A DNA stretch of 64,000 nt from an uncultured bacterium (GCA_937958885.1 CALGMT010000010.1:24685-88684), one strand, 5' to 3'. Positions 33,834-42,807 are shown, counted from the first letter of the stretch. Numbers and translations: made by a program. The notes: generated by a model from the letters alone, not told the origin.

Positions 33834-35981
33834 TCAGTCTTCCAACTCGATATCCGGCGTTTCGTCGAGCAGCGCGGGGTCAAGCAGGTCGGATGCTCCG
33901 GGGGCGGGCCGTTCGGTCTTGCGACGCTCGGCCTCGGCGCGCAGCGGGGCGAGGTCCACACCGTTGCGCTCGAGTTTTTCGGCGACCGCCGTGTTGGACG
34001 GGTCGATCACGAACGAGCGCGACCACCAGTCGATCGCCTCTTCGATCACGCCGAGTTTCTCATACACGTCGCCCATGTGGTCGGTGAGTGTCGCGTCATC
34101 GGGCATCAGCGCGATGGCGCGTTCGATATCCTCGCGCGCTTCCACATAGCGGCCCTGCATGAAGTAAATCCATCCGCGCGTGTCGATATAGGCCGCGTTG
34201 TCGGGCGCGATGGCGAGTGCGCGGTTGACGAGGTCGAGGCCCTTCTCCAATTCCATGCCGCGCTCGGCCCACATATAGGCGAGGTAGTTGTGCGCATCCA
34301 CCCATGCGTTGTAGTCCTGTGTGCGGCCGGGCGGCGGGTCCATTTCGATGCAGCGCAGAAAGAGGCGAGCGGCTTCATCGATTTGGCCTTTTCGTTCGTT
34401 CGCCGCACCGTACCAGAAATAGAATGCCGGCGTGAGGATGTCCTCCTCCACCTCCTGCTCGCGGGCGAGGCGTTCGGCGCGCGCGAAGGCGGCGATGGAT
34501 TCCTCGTAGCGCTGGGCATAGCTGGCGACGAGGCCGAGATACACAAAGACGGAAGGGTTGTCGGCATCGAGTTCGCTCAACCGGCGCAGGGCGGACACGC
34601 CGAGCGCACGCCGGTTCATGTCCGGCTCGCGCAGCAGCACGCGCGCGAAGATGTCGAGAAATTGGGGCTCGCGCGCGAGGGCGTCTTTGAGGCGCTGCGC
34701 GGCGTCGTCCGCGCGGCCCGCTTGTAATGCGGCGAGGGCGTGGCTGACGGTGAAGTGCGGCACGAGCGGCGTCGCTTCGCCGGTCTGGAACAATGTCTGG
34801 GCGCGATCGAAGTAGTCGAGCGCCGCCGCGGGCTGGTCGCGGCCGATTTCGAGATAGGCGAGCAGTTCGAGGAGGCGCGTGTCGCGCGGGTGGGCGGCGA
34901 GCGCCTCGCGGAAGACGGCGGCCGCCTCGTCGACGCGGCGCAGGCCGGTCAGCAGGAGGCCGAGCCGGAGCGCGGGGGCGGGATCGTCGGGCGCGAGCGC
35001 GCGCGCGCGCCGGTACGCCGCCTCGGCGGCCTCGCTGTCGCCGGCCTGTTCCTGGAGGTGGCCGAGGGTGAGCAGGCGTCCTGGGTTGTCCGGCTGCCGG
35101 TCGACGAGCGTCTGCATCGCGAGCGCCGCCGCCCCGGCGTCCTCGCGGCCGAACAACGCGGTGACATGGCGGCGGCGCCAATAGGTGTCGGCCGGGCGCA
35201 GCGCCTCCATCTGCTCGGCAGCTTCAAGGGCGGCTTCATAGCGGCCCGCCAGTTTGTTGAGGATGGCGAGTTGGAGAAGCAGGGCCTCATCCCGCGGTCC
35301 GCGCGCGGCCGCCGGTTCGAGCACGCGCAAGGCGCGCTCCGCGGCGCGTGCGGCATCCGTGCGATCGCGCATCGCGGCTGCGCGGCGGACGTGGAGTTGC
35401 GCGAGCATCCGCGCGATGTCTTCCGTGCCGCGCGCGCGCCGGAGGCCCTGTTCGAGCAGCGCGATCGCCTCCTCTGCGCGGTCCATGCGGGCCAGCAGCG
35501 CGGCTTTTTCGAGGTAGGGCAGCGGTTCGGCGGGGGCGACGCGGATCGCGCGGTCGTAATAGGCCAGCGCGGCCTCCGGCTGCCCGAGCAGCCGCATCAC
35601 AAAGGCGGTCCAGACCTGCGCGCGCTCGGAGTTCGGTTTGCGCCGCGCAAGGCGTTCCATGAGGTCCTGTGCCTCCGCGCTCCGCTGGTCGCGGACCAGG
35701 CCGAGCGCGACGCGGAATTGGAGTTCTTCGTTATCGGGATCGAGTTCGGCGGCGCGCAGAAAATTGGACGAGGCGGCCTCGCCGTCGCGGTTCCATTCCT
35801 GGCTGATCCCCGCGCCGTAGCGCGCGAGCGCCTCAGCGAATGCCGCGCGATCCGGCGGCAATTTGCCGGGAATCCCGAGGTCTACATCCTGTGCCGGTCC
35901 GCCCCGGAATGCGGCGCAGCCGCACGTGGCGACCGCGAGGCACACGACAACCATCTGCTGAACGAAACGTGCCCAGCGCAT
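33834..35981 (-). CDS. TPR-repeat lipoprotein
   Basis: A 715-residue protein with a signal peptide ending in a lipoprotein-like site (VVVCLAVATCGCAAF; two Cys possible). More than ten tetratricopeptide repeats follow over residues about 60-640, for example EAALAYYDRAIRVAPAEPLP, EAAEAAYRRARALAPDDPAP, GLDLVNRALAIAPDNAAYID and AREDIERAIALMPDDATLTD. Likely anchored in the outer or inner membrane and acting as a protein-protein scaffold. It follows hisG and the COX24-like mini-gene on the same strand. The partner is not identifiable from sequence. Confidence 0.9.
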   Translation of the reverse strand: MRWARFVQQMVVVCLAVATCGCAAFRGGPAQDVDLGIPGKLPPDRAAFAEALARYGAGISQEWNRDGEAASSNFLRAAELDPDNEELQFRVALGLVRDQRSAEAQDLMERLARRKPNSERAQVWTAFVMRLLGQPEAALAYYDRAIRVAPAEPLPYLEKAALLARMDRAEEAIALLEQGLRRARGTEDIARMLAQLHVRRAAAMRDRTDAARAAERALRVLEPAAARGPRDEALLLQLAILNKLAGRYEAALEAAEQMEALRPADTYWRRRHVTALFGREDAGAAALAMQTLVDRQPDNPGRLLTLGHLQEQAGDSEAAEAAYRRARALAPDDPAPALRLGLLLTGLRRVDEAAAVFREALAAHPRDTRLLELLAYLEIGRDQPAAALDYFDRAQTLFQTGEATPLVPHFTVSHALAALQAGRADDAAQRLKDALAREPQFLDIFARVLLREPDMNRRALGVSALRRLSELDADNPSVFVYLGLVASYAQRYEESIAAFARAERLAREQEVEEDILTPAFYFWYGAANERKGQIDEAARLFLRCIEMDPPPGRTQDYNAWVDAHNYLAYMWAERGMELEKGLDLVNRALAIAPDNAAYIDTRGWIYFMQGRYVEAREDIERAIALMPDDATLTDHMGDVYEKLGVIEEAIDWWSRSFVIDPSNTAVAEKLERNGVDLAPLRAEAERRKTERPAPGASDLLDPALLDETPDIELED

Positions 35982-36013
35982 GACGGAACCCTACCTGACG
36001 AACGAGGGGGTGT

Positions 36014-36112
36014 CTAACCCCAGCTACGCTTTTTGTGACGGGAGAGACGCAAGCGTTTGCGGCGTTTGTGCTTCGCCATTTTTTTGCGTCGTTTCTTCTT
36101 TACGGAACCCAT
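36014..36112 (-). CDS. AURKAIP1/COX24-domain mini ribosomal protein
   Basis: A 32-codon gene: MGSVKKKRRKKMAKHKRRKR then LRLSRHKKRSWG and a TAG stop. This matches the small basic proteins with an AURKAIP1/COX24 (mS38/bS22-like) signature, KKRRKKMxKHKRRKRLRxxRHKK, found in Bacteroidetes, PVC bacteria and Actinobacteria, where the protein binds 16S rRNA in the 30S subunit. AGAGGCAGG precedes the ATG. It lies 40 bases after hisG and 32 before the TPR gene on the same strand. Genes this short are easily missed by automated calling. Confidence 0.85.
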   Translation of the reverse strand: MGSVKKKRRKKMAKHKRRKRLRLSRHKKRSWG

Positions 36113-36152
36113 ACCTGCCTCTTTGGACCCTTCCAAGCGCGAAACAGTCAGC

Positions 36153-37034
36153 TTACGGAATCACTTTGTTTAATGAAAGTTCAATAATGCCCTCGGCGCC
36201 GGCCGCTTTGAGCCGCGGGATCAACTCCCGCACCACCGGCTCGTCCACGACGGACTCGACCGCGAACCAGCCGCCGCCGCTCAACGGCATGACCGTCGGC
36301 GCATGCAGCGCGGGGAGCAGCGCCGTGACGGCGTCGAGCCGGGCGGCGTCCACATTCAGCTTGAGCAGCACTTTCGTTTCCGCGGCCAGCGCGCCGCGCA
36401 GCAGCAGGGCGAGCGTCTCGATCTTCGCGCGTTTCCAATCGTTCTGCCACGCCTGCTTGTTGGCGATGAAGCGGGTGGTCGATTCGAGGATGGTCTCGAC
36501 GATCCGCAGGTTGTTGGCGCGAAGCGAGGATCCGGTTTCGGTGATCTCGACGATGGCGTCCACGAGTTCCGGCGCCTTGACCTCCGTCGCGCCCCACGAG
36601 AATTCGACCTCCGCCTGCACGCCGTTGCGCGCGAGGTACTGCCTGGTGAGACCGACCGCTTCGGTGGCGATGCGCTTGCCCTGCAAGTCCTTGACCGACT
36701 GAATCGGCGACGCATTCGGCACGGCGAGCACCCAGCGCACGGGGCGCAGGCCTTGTTTCGCATAGACGAGGTTTGCCACCTCGTGCACGTCGGACTGGTT
36801 CTCCTGAATCCAGTCGAATCCTGTCAGGCCGGCATCGAGCAGGCCCTGTTCGACGTAGCGGCTGATCTCCTGCGCGCGGATCAGACGCGCCTCGATCTCC
36901 GGGTCATCCACGCTCGGCATATACGAGCGGGATCCGGCGGAGATCGTGAAACCCGCCTTCTTCATCATCGCGAATGTGCTGTCCTGCAGGCTGCCCTTCG
37001 GCAACCCGAGCACGATTTTATTTCCGGTGCCCAT
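36153..37034 (-). CDS. hisG: ATP phosphoribosyltransferase, long form
   Basis: First step of histidine synthesis: ATP plus PRPP. The 293-residue protein shows the periplasmic-binding-like catalytic core ([77 protein letters not shown]). It also has the C-terminal regulatory domain (about 215-290; [35 protein letters not shown]) that gives histidine feedback in HisG-L. No HisZ partner is needed. No other his genes are nearby. First gene of a minus-strand run with the COX24-like and TPR genes. Confidence 0.95.
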   Translation of the reverse strand: MGTGNKIVLGLPKGSLQDSTFAMMKKAGFTISAGSRSYMPSVDDPEIEARLIRAQEISRYVEQGLLDAGLTGFDWIQENQSDVHEVANLVYAKQGLRPVRWVLAVPNASPIQSVKDLQGKRIATEAVGLTRQYLARNGVQAEVEFSWGATEVKAPELVDAIVEITETGSSLRANNLRIVETILESTTRFIANKQAWQNDWKRAKIETLALLLRGALAAETKVLLKLNVDAARLDAVTALLPALHAPTVMPLSGGGWFAVESVVDEPVVRELIPRLKAAGAEGIIELSLNKVIP

Positions 37035-37193
37035 GTCCTGTTCCTTCTTGGAAAACCGCGCACGCTATCGCAACCGCGCCGCGTGTGGCAATGGAAAATG
37101 CGCCGCGAAGGCGTGTCGGCTCCAAACGGCGGCGGCCCGCTCGAATCCGAAATCCGCAAGGGGTCGGCCGCCCGCCGCGCGCGGCGCCCGCGC

Positions 37194-38096
37194 TCATCGC
37201 GTCCCGGAGAGACAGTGCGAAAGAGCGGAGGGCAGGTCGGGATACGAAAACTCGAAGCCCGCCTTGCGCAGTTTCGCGGGTTCGGCGCGCTGGCTGGAGA
37301 GCACGGTTTCCTTCGCGAACCCGCCGGGCAACAGGCGGAGCAGCAACGCAGGCGTCGGCAAGAACGACGGGCGGTTGAGGGCGGCGCCAAGCGCCTTCGC
37401 GAAGTCGCGGTTGGTGACCGGCTCCGGAGCGACCGCATTGACAGGGCCCTCCAGCGAGTCGTTCTCGATCGCGAAACCGATGGCGTCCACCAGGTCGTCC
37501 AACGCGATCCAGCTCATGTACTGCCGGCCGCTGCCGATCGGGCCGCCGAGGCCGAGGCGGAAGGCGGGCAGCATCGCCTTTAGTGCGCCGCCCTCTGCGC
37601 TCAATACGACGCCGATGCGGAGGTTCACGACGCGGATGCCGGCGTTGGCCGCGAGTTCCGTCGCCTTCTCCCAATCCTGCGCGAGGGTGGCGAGAAAGCC
37701 AAGTCCGGGTCCGGACGATTCCGTCAGCCATTGATCGCCGCGATTTCCATAAAAGCCCGTGCCGGAGGCGGAGACCACGACGCGCGGGCGATGGGTGAGC
37801 CCGACAAGCGCCTCCATCAGGAATTCCGTGGATTGCACGCGGCTGCGGTGTATGCGTTGTTTTTTCTCCGCGGTCCACAGCCCGAAAATCGGCTCGCCGG
37901 CGAGGTGCACCACGGCGTCCAGCTTTTCGAGCGCGGCGCGCTCGATGCGGCCGGTGGTCGGGTCCCACTGGATGTCGCCGCGCGAACGGTCCGGGTTTTT
38001 CCGTACGAGCCGAACCACAAAGTGCCCCTGCGCGGTCAAATGCCGCACAACCGCCGAGCCGATCAGTCCGCTTGAACCGGTCACTAAAATCTTCAT
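37194..38096 (-). CDS. TIGR01777-family NAD-dependent epimerase (YfcH-like)
   Basis: A 300-residue atypical SDR: KILVTGSSGLIGSAVVRHLT, VVHLAGEPIFGLWTAEKKQR, VVSASGTGFYGNRGDQWLTE, LRIGVVLSAEGGALKAMLPA and YMSWIALDDLVDAI. The C-terminal DUF1731 part reads NAVAPEPVTNRDFAKALGAA. The family is widespread with no defined substrate; it is related to cell-division inhibitor SulA-annotated proteins of cyanobacteria. The ATG at 38096 is the family start. It is divergent from the globin gene, with only 32 bases between. Confidence 0.92.
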   Translation of the reverse strand: MKILVTGSSGLIGSAVVRHLTAQGHFVVRLVRKNPDRSRGDIQWDPTTGRIERAALEKLDAVVHLAGEPIFGLWTAEKKQRIHRSRVQSTEFLMEALVGLTHRPRVVVSASGTGFYGNRGDQWLTESSGPGLGFLATLAQDWEKATELAANAGIRVVNLRIGVVLSAEGGALKAMLPAFRLGLGGPIGSGRQYMSWIALDDLVDAIGFAIENDSLEGPVNAVAPEPVTNRDFAKALGAALNRPSFLPTPALLLRLLPGGFAKETVLSSQRAEPAKLRKAGFEFSYPDLPSALSHCLSGTR

Positions 38097-38128
38097 AGTG
38101 CGTGGAACTCTAAACGCCGAAAAGCCGC

Positions 38129-38569
38129 ATGTCCAATCGTCCGCCCACTTCTGTGTACGTACCGCCCGGCGGCCCTCCGCAGGGGCCGGGTCCGAGCCGC
38201 GCGATTTACGCGGCGATGGGCGAGGAAAACATCTTCCGCATGTGCCGCGATTTTTACTGCGAAATTGGCCGCTCGCCGATCCGCCCGCTGTTCGCGGAGG
38301 ACCTGGCAAAGGCGTCGGAGAAGCTCGCCGCCTTCCTGGTGGGCATCACCGGCGGCCCGCCGCTCTACCACCAGCGCTACGGCAACCCCATGATGCGCGC
38401 GCGGCATCTCGCGTTTCCGATCGACGAAGCGGCGCGCCGGACATGGCTCGACTGTTTTTTCAAAACGCTCGAGGGGGCGGAAGAAACATACGCCTTCCCC
38501 GCCGCGCACCTGCCGGGGTTCAAGCGATGGCTGGAGGAATTCTCCGCCTGGATGGTGAATAAACAGTAG
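38129..38569 (+). CDS. Truncated-hemoglobin-like protein (group II/III type)
   Basis: A 146-residue globin. IYAAMGEENIFRMCRDFYCE, LAAFLVGITGGPPLYHQRYG, PMMRARHLAFPIDEAARRTW and FKRWLEEFSAW match the bacterial-like truncated globin family. The proximal His is in RARHLAFPID. A Pro-rich N-terminal stretch (about 1-25) precedes the fold. It probably binds haem and O2 or NO. It is convergent with murA, 13 bases apart. Confidence 0.87.
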   Translation: MSNRPPTSVYVPPGGPPQGPGPSRAIYAAMGEENIFRMCRDFYCEIGRSPIRPLFAEDLAKASEKLAAFLVGITGGPPLYHQRYGNPMMRARHLAFPIDEAARRTWLDCFFKTLEGAEETYAFPAAHLPGFKRWLEEFSAWMVNKQ

Positions 38570-38582
38570 CCGCCCGCCTTCT

Positions 38583-39860
38583 CTAATCCGCGCGTTCGAT
38601 GTCCGCGCCGAGCGCGCGGAGGCGTTCGTCCACGCGCTCGTATCCGCGATCGATCACGTGCGCATTGTCGATGATGCTGTCGCCCCGCGCGCACAGCGCC
38701 GCGATCAGCATCGCCATTCCGGCGCGGATGTCCGGCGAGCTCATGTGGATGCCGCTCAATCGCGCGGGGCCCTCGACGACGACGCGGTGCGGGTCGCACT
38801 GCACGATGCGCGCGCCCATTTCGATCAAGCGGTCCACGAAATACATCCGGCTTTCGAACAGTTTTTCGAAAAACAGCACGCTGCCGCGCGCCTGCGTCGC
38901 GAGTACGATCGCGACGCTCATCAGATCGGACGGAAACATCGGCCAGATGCCGTCCTCGATCTTCGGGATCGCGCCGCCGAGGTCGCGCCGCACGCGGAAG
39001 AGTTCGTGCGCGGGTTGAATCACCGTGTCGTCCGCGCCTTTCCACACCAGCCCCAGCCGCGCAAACGCGCGGCCGACCACCGCGCGCGCCTCGTGGCCGC
39101 CGAACCCGTCAATCGTCAGTTCCCCGCCGGTGGCCGCCGCCGCGGCGAGATAGCTGCCGGCCTCGATGTAGTCCGGCCCGATCGCGTGGTCTGCGCCGCC
39201 GAGCCGCTCGACGCCAGTCACGCGGACGCGGTTCGAACCGAGGCCCTCGATTCGCGCGCCCATTTTGATGAGCAGCGCGCCCAGGTCCTGCACATGCGGC
39301 TCGCAGGCCGCATTGGAGACGATCGTCTCGCCATCCGCAAGCGCCGCGGCCATCAGCAGATTCTCCGTCGCCGTCACGCTGGCCTCCTCCAGCAGAACGG
39401 GCGCGCCGCGCAGCCGCTTGGCGCGGAAAGTGAGGGATTCGCCGCCTTCGAAACGCGCGCCGAGCGCGCGCAGGCCTGTCACATGCGCATCCACCCGGCG
39501 GCGTCCGATCACATCGCCGCCGGGCGGCGGAATATCCGCGCGTCCGACGCGCGCGAGCAGCGGCCCGGCGAATAGGATCGACGCGCGCACGCGCCGGCAC
39601 AGCTCACGGTCGAGCCGCGCGCGGCGCACCCGCGCCGCGCGCAAGGTGACGTCCCGCCCCTGCAGGCGCGCCTCCACGCCCAGCCCGTCCAGCAGCTCCA
39701 GCATCACCCGCACATCCGCGATGAGCGGAAGATTGCGGAGCGTGACCGGCTGGTCGGTGAGCAGACACGCGGTTAACATCGGCAGCGCCGCATTCTTGTT
39801 GCCGGCGGGCGTGAAGCGTCCGCCCACGCGGCGACGACCCCTGATGATGAAGCGGCTCAT
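38583..39860 (-). CDS. murA: UDP-N-acetylglucosamine enolpyruvyltransferase with Asp in place of catalytic Cys
   Basis: First committed step of peptidoglycan synthesis: enolpyruvyl transfer from PEP to UDP-GlcNAc. The 425-residue protein keeps Lys22 (AGNKNAALPMLTACLLTD), Arg/Asp active-site stretches (RRRVDAHVTGLRALGA, PDYIEAGSYLAAAA, MFPSDLMSVAIVLATQ) and the full alpha/beta repeat. The loop that normally reads PGGC carries PPPGGDVIGRR, so residue 116 is Asp. The same change in Chlamydia, Borrelia and Mycobacterium enzymes makes them active but fosfomycin-insensitive. Last gene of the ExbB-ExbD-ExbD operon, 14 bases after the previous gene. Confidence 0.95.
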   Translation of the reverse strand: MSRFIIRGRRRVGGRFTPAGNKNAALPMLTACLLTDQPVTLRNLPLIADVRVMLELLDGLGVEARLQGRDVTLRAARVRRARLDRELCRRVRASILFAGPLLARVGRADIPPPGGDVIGRRRVDAHVTGLRALGARFEGGESLTFRAKRLRGAPVLLEEASVTATENLLMAAALADGETIVSNAACEPHVQDLGALLIKMGARIEGLGSNRVRVTGVERLGGADHAIGPDYIEAGSYLAAAAATGGELTIDGFGGHEARAVVGRAFARLGLVWKGADDTVIQPAHELFRVRRDLGGAIPKIEDGIWPMFPSDLMSVAIVLATQARGSVLFFEKLFESRMYFVDRLIEMGARIVQCDPHRVVVEGPARLSGIHMSSPDIRAGMAMLIAALCARGDSIIDNAHVIDRGYERVDERLRALGADIERAD

Positions 39861-39874
39861 GGCGGCGGGCGCGC

Positions 39875-40507
39875 TTATTCCGCCTTCACGCGGCTGAACA
39901 TGCCCTCAAACGTGATCGGCTCGTCGCGTCCGAGATATTCCCAGCCGGTCAGGAACCCCTTGCGCGCGCCGTAGTCTCGCGCGGCGCGAAACGCCTCGAA
40001 CGAGTCGTCGCGCACCAGATAAACGATATAGTGCAGATTGGTGCTCAATGACTGGACCAAGCGCGCATAGGCGCCGTCGGGTTCGTCGCTCGACGGGGGC
40101 CGCATGCCGGGCGCGTCGGGCCGCGGAATCAGCGCGATGACGCCCATCATCATGAAACTGTTGTCGAGCCGGTATAGTTCGTTGCCGACATCCTTTGACA
40201 TCGCCAGTTCCATCGCGCCCTCTTCGCCGGTCAACGCGCGGGCGCGAATCTCGCGCGATGCGGCGCGCATCGCTTCGGTGATTTCGACGCGGTCAATAAA
40301 GAATATCTGATTGCCCCGGCACTCGACATACACCGGCTGGTTCGTGGTCGCGAGCGCGAGCGGCGTCGGGCGCACCTTCGGCGTCCGCAGCGCGAGATCG
40401 ATCACGATGACCATCACCATGAAGAGCGCAACGATCGTCACCGTGATGATGTCGCAGAACGAGGTGACGTTCAGTTCGGGGTTGCCTTTGTTGGGTCGCT
40501 TCGCCAC
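39875..40507 (-). CDS. ExbD/TolR-like protein B
   Basis: A 210-residue protein with one N-terminal membrane helix, NVTSFCDIITVTIVALFMVM then VIVIDLAL, containing the Asp (FCDII) that carries protons in ExbD, TolR and MotB helices. A periplasmic domain follows (VYVECRGNQIFFIDRVEITE ... HYIVYLVRDDSFEAFRAARD) similar to ExbD. It begins 4 bases after the preceding ExbD-like gene and precedes murA by 14 bases. It lacks a peptidoglycan-binding OmpA-like domain. Probably forms a heterodimer with the other ExbD-like subunit. Confidence 0.85.
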   Translation of the reverse strand: MAKRPNKGNPELNVTSFCDIITVTIVALFMVMVIVIDLALRTPKVRPTPLALATTNQPVYVECRGNQIFFIDRVEITEAMRAASREIRARALTGEEGAMELAMSKDVGNELYRLDNSFMMMGVIALIPRPDAPGMRPPSSDEPDGAYARLVQSLSTNLHYIVYLVRDDSFEAFRAARDYGARKGFLTGWEYLGRDEPITFEGMFSRVKAE

Positions 40508-40511
40508 GCGG

Positions 40512-41015
40512 TCAATACTCCGGAATCGTGATGTTGAGCTCCTTCATCTCAGCGCGCCAATCGAGCACGGCGTTGGCCTCGATCACATCGGCGCCGGCGA
40601 CGATGCCGCGCCGGATGAGTTCCTTGCGCAGGTGCCGGTACACCGGCAGCGAACCGGGGCGCGCGAGCAGGACGATGTATTCCTTGTCGTTGTTCGCCTC
40701 CACGCGCGCGAGCAGGCGATCCACCGGGTTGCCGGGCCGGCGCAGCTCGTCGATGGCAACCGTGATGTCGCCCGGAATCACCGTAGCGCCGTCGGGCCGG
40801 CAATCGATGTAGAGCGGGCGCTGCTCGGGCTTCTGTTTGCGCTGCATCGCCTTGAACAGTTTATCGAACGACAACACATTGAGCTGCTGCGGATTTTGAA
40901 TGATCGGCATGATCATCACGATGAGCACGAGGCAGATGAGACTCATCATAATCACGAGCGAATCGAGAAACGGCGTCATCTCGATCTTCATCTCGCGTTT
41001 GGGCGGACGCGGCAT
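40512..41015 (-). CDS. ExbD/TolR-like protein A
   Basis: A 167-residue protein. After a basic start (PRPPKREMKIE) comes a membrane helix, MTPFLDSLVIMMSLICLVLI, with the conserved Asp (FLD). A periplasmic ExbD-type domain follows (RPLYIDCRPDGATVIPGDIT, DKEYIVLLARPGSLPVYRHL). It follows the ExbB-like gene by 24 bases and overlaps nothing; the next ExbD-like gene starts 4 bases downstream. The Asp is retained, so a proton-conducting role is plausible. Confidence 0.87.
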   Translation of the reverse strand: MPRPPKREMKIEMTPFLDSLVIMMSLICLVLIVMIMPIIQNPQQLNVLSFDKLFKAMQRKQKPEQRPLYIDCRPDGATVIPGDITVAIDELRRPGNPVDRLLARVEANNDKEYIVLLARPGSLPVYRHLRKELIRRGIVAGADVIEANAVLDWRAEMKELNITIPEY

Positions 41016-41039
41016 CGCGCGGGGCTCCGGTGCGGCGGC

Positions 41040-42629
41040 TCAGCGGGCCTCGGTGAGCACGATCTGGCGCGGCTTCGACAGCCGCTTGACCAGCTCGTCG
41101 GTGGTCTGGAGGTGCTTGCGCAGATCGGTCATCGCGGCGCGGAACTCCTGGCTGCCCGCGATATCGCTCATCGCGATCTCCACCGCGCGCGTCGCCTGCA
41201 GGAGCGACTCGATGCGCGTGCCGACATCCACGAGCCGGGTCATCTGCTCCGCGAGCCCGCGGGCCGCCTCGTCGGCGCCGCGCGCCGCGAGCGATGTCGC
41301 GTCGCGCAGCGATTGGACCGCCTGGCCGAGATGGGCCGACGCATCGCCCACCTGTTTGCGCAGATCGTCGGAGACTTCTTTCCAGCGGGCCGCCTCGCGG
41401 TCGCTCGCCTGATTAAGCGTGCTGAGATAGCTCTGCACGGCGGCCGCCTGCTGCTCGACCGCCCGCGCGCCGCTCGTTTCGATTGCGCGCGCCTGCTGCT
41501 CGAGGCGCTGGGCGACGGACTCGGTCCCGGTCCGGAACCGCTCGGAGACGTCGACCAACTTGCCGGCGAGCTGCTGGCCGAGCTCGCCCACGCGGATTTC
41601 GTAGCGAATCTGGAACTCGCTGTATTTGTCGTTGAGTAAATCGCCCGCCTTCGCGATCGCTTGCGCGAAGATTTCCTCGTAGCGCTGCGGGCTCGGCAGC
41701 CGCCGGAACCCTTCCTCGATTGACGCGACCAGCTCCTTGAGCGGCGCGGTCATGGCCTCGGCCATGTGGCCGATATCCTCGCGCATCGCGTTGATGCTCT
41801 CGACGGGGAATTCGGTCTTCTTGACGGACGGCATCCGCGCGGTGAGCCGCTCCTCGATCAAGGCGTCGATCTCGCCGAGCAACTGCTCCTCGCGCCGCTC
41901 CGCCGACATGCTCGGAAACGCCGCCGCACCCGCGGTCCACAAGCCGACGAGCGTCGTGTAGAACGCGACCGCGAGGCCCTGCGTGATCAAGCCGACCTGG
42001 AACTTGATATCCTCCGCCGAAACGTCGCCGCGCAAGAACTCGGCGAATCCGCCGATACCGTAGCTGACGCCGTACACCGTGCCGAGGAACCCGAGCAGCG
42101 GCATTGCCCAGATGAACAGCCGGTTCCCGCGGAACGACGCGTCCGATCCGAACACATCCATCTCGCTGTTCTCGCGCGCGTATTGGCTCGTGCGCTCGAA
42201 ATCGCGCGAGTTGATCCACATCGCCAGCACGCGCATCACGCGCGTGTACACCATCCGCTTCTCCCACCCCGGAATCTCGGCGATCTCGTTGTACACCGAC
42301 ACGAGCCGCGGGCCGTCGTTCATGTCGAGGTCGTCCGGCAGCGGGATTTCGCGCAGCGCGCGAAACTCCGCCCGCACCTTGAACCGCTTCATCAACACAG
42401 TCATCGTGGACAGGCAGAACATGAACATCGTGAGCGATTGAAAGAGCAGGCGCGACGGATCGATCTGGTCGCGGCCCATGAACAGGTCGCGGATAAACGT
42501 GCCTTTCAGCGTGTAGATGAGACCGAAGATGGCCAAATTCATCGCGATCGCGAGCAGGACCACGATCCCCATATTCACGTTCATGCCGGGCCGCTCGCCG
42601 CTCGGAAACGGAACCTGTTGTATGCTCAT
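41040..42629 (-). CDS. ExbB/TolQ/MotA-like proton-channel subunit with long coiled-coil tail
   Basis: The 529-residue protein has a membrane helix at about 21-41 (GIVVLLAIAMNLAIFGLIYT), a second at about 60-80, and the paired ExbB-type helices near 155-180 (FIWAMPLLGFLGTVYGVSYG) and 210-235 (LITQGLAVAFYTTLVGLWTA) that form the stator pore. From about 260 to the end it is a long charged helical region (heptad-like Ala/Glu/Gln/Arg), much longer than in ExbB (about 240 residues total). Long tails on MotA-like proteins occur in the Zorya protein ZorA. ATG 42629 follows GAGGGG. Heads the operon with two ExbD-like genes and murA. Confidence 0.88.
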   Translation of the reverse strand: MSIQQVPFPSGERPGMNVNMGIVVLLAIAMNLAIFGLIYTLKGTFIRDLFMGRDQIDPSRLLFQSLTMFMFCLSTMTVLMKRFKVRAEFRALREIPLPDDLDMNDGPRLVSVYNEIAEIPGWEKRMVYTRVMRVLAMWINSRDFERTSQYARENSEMDVFGSDASFRGNRLFIWAMPLLGFLGTVYGVSYGIGGFAEFLRGDVSAEDIKFQVGLITQGLAVAFYTTLVGLWTAGAAAFPSMSAERREEQLLGEIDALIEERLTARMPSVKKTEFPVESINAMREDIGHMAEAMTAPLKELVASIEEGFRRLPSPQRYEEIFAQAIAKAGDLLNDKYSEFQIRYEIRVGELGQQLAGKLVDVSERFRTGTESVAQRLEQQARAIETSGARAVEQQAAAVQSYLSTLNQASDREAARWKEVSDDLRKQVGDASAHLGQAVQSLRDATSLAARGADEAARGLAEQMTRLVDVGTRIESLLQATRAVEIAMSDIAGSQEFRAAMTDLRKHLQTTDELVKRLSKPRQIVLTEAR

Positions 42630-42765
42630 AGCCCCTCGCTTGGTGAGTCTCGCGTCCTGTCGCTCTCGACGCATTTCATGGCGCGCGCGAACGTGTCGGG
42701 AATCCTAGAGGACTTAAACGCAGAAGCAAGAGAGGAGTTGGGATTCGTTTGCCCGATTCTCTATC

Positions 42766-42807
42766 GTGTAGCTCCGGCGCTCCGCCGACAGAGCGGCGGA
42801 ACTGCAG
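42766..42807. repeat. REP-like hairpin upstream of the dihydropyrimidinase gene
   Basis: The 300-base gap between the ExbB-like gene and the dihydropyrimidinase holds this palindrome: TCCGCCG (42781-42787) pairs with CGGCGGA (42794-42800), preceded by GTGTAGCTCCGGCGC. It resembles the block at 5845-5870. The rest of the gap shows no clear promoter or gene; the ribosome-binding site GAGGAGG of the next gene is at its right edge. Confidence 0.45.

Noticed and set aside
38583-42629. Zorya anti-phage system (ZorA/ZorB-like motor)
   Set aside because: The ExbB-like protein has a long tail like ZorA, but there are two ExbD-like proteins without the OmpA-like domain of ZorB and no ZorC, ZorD or ZorE; the next gene is murA. 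Kept only as a comparison.
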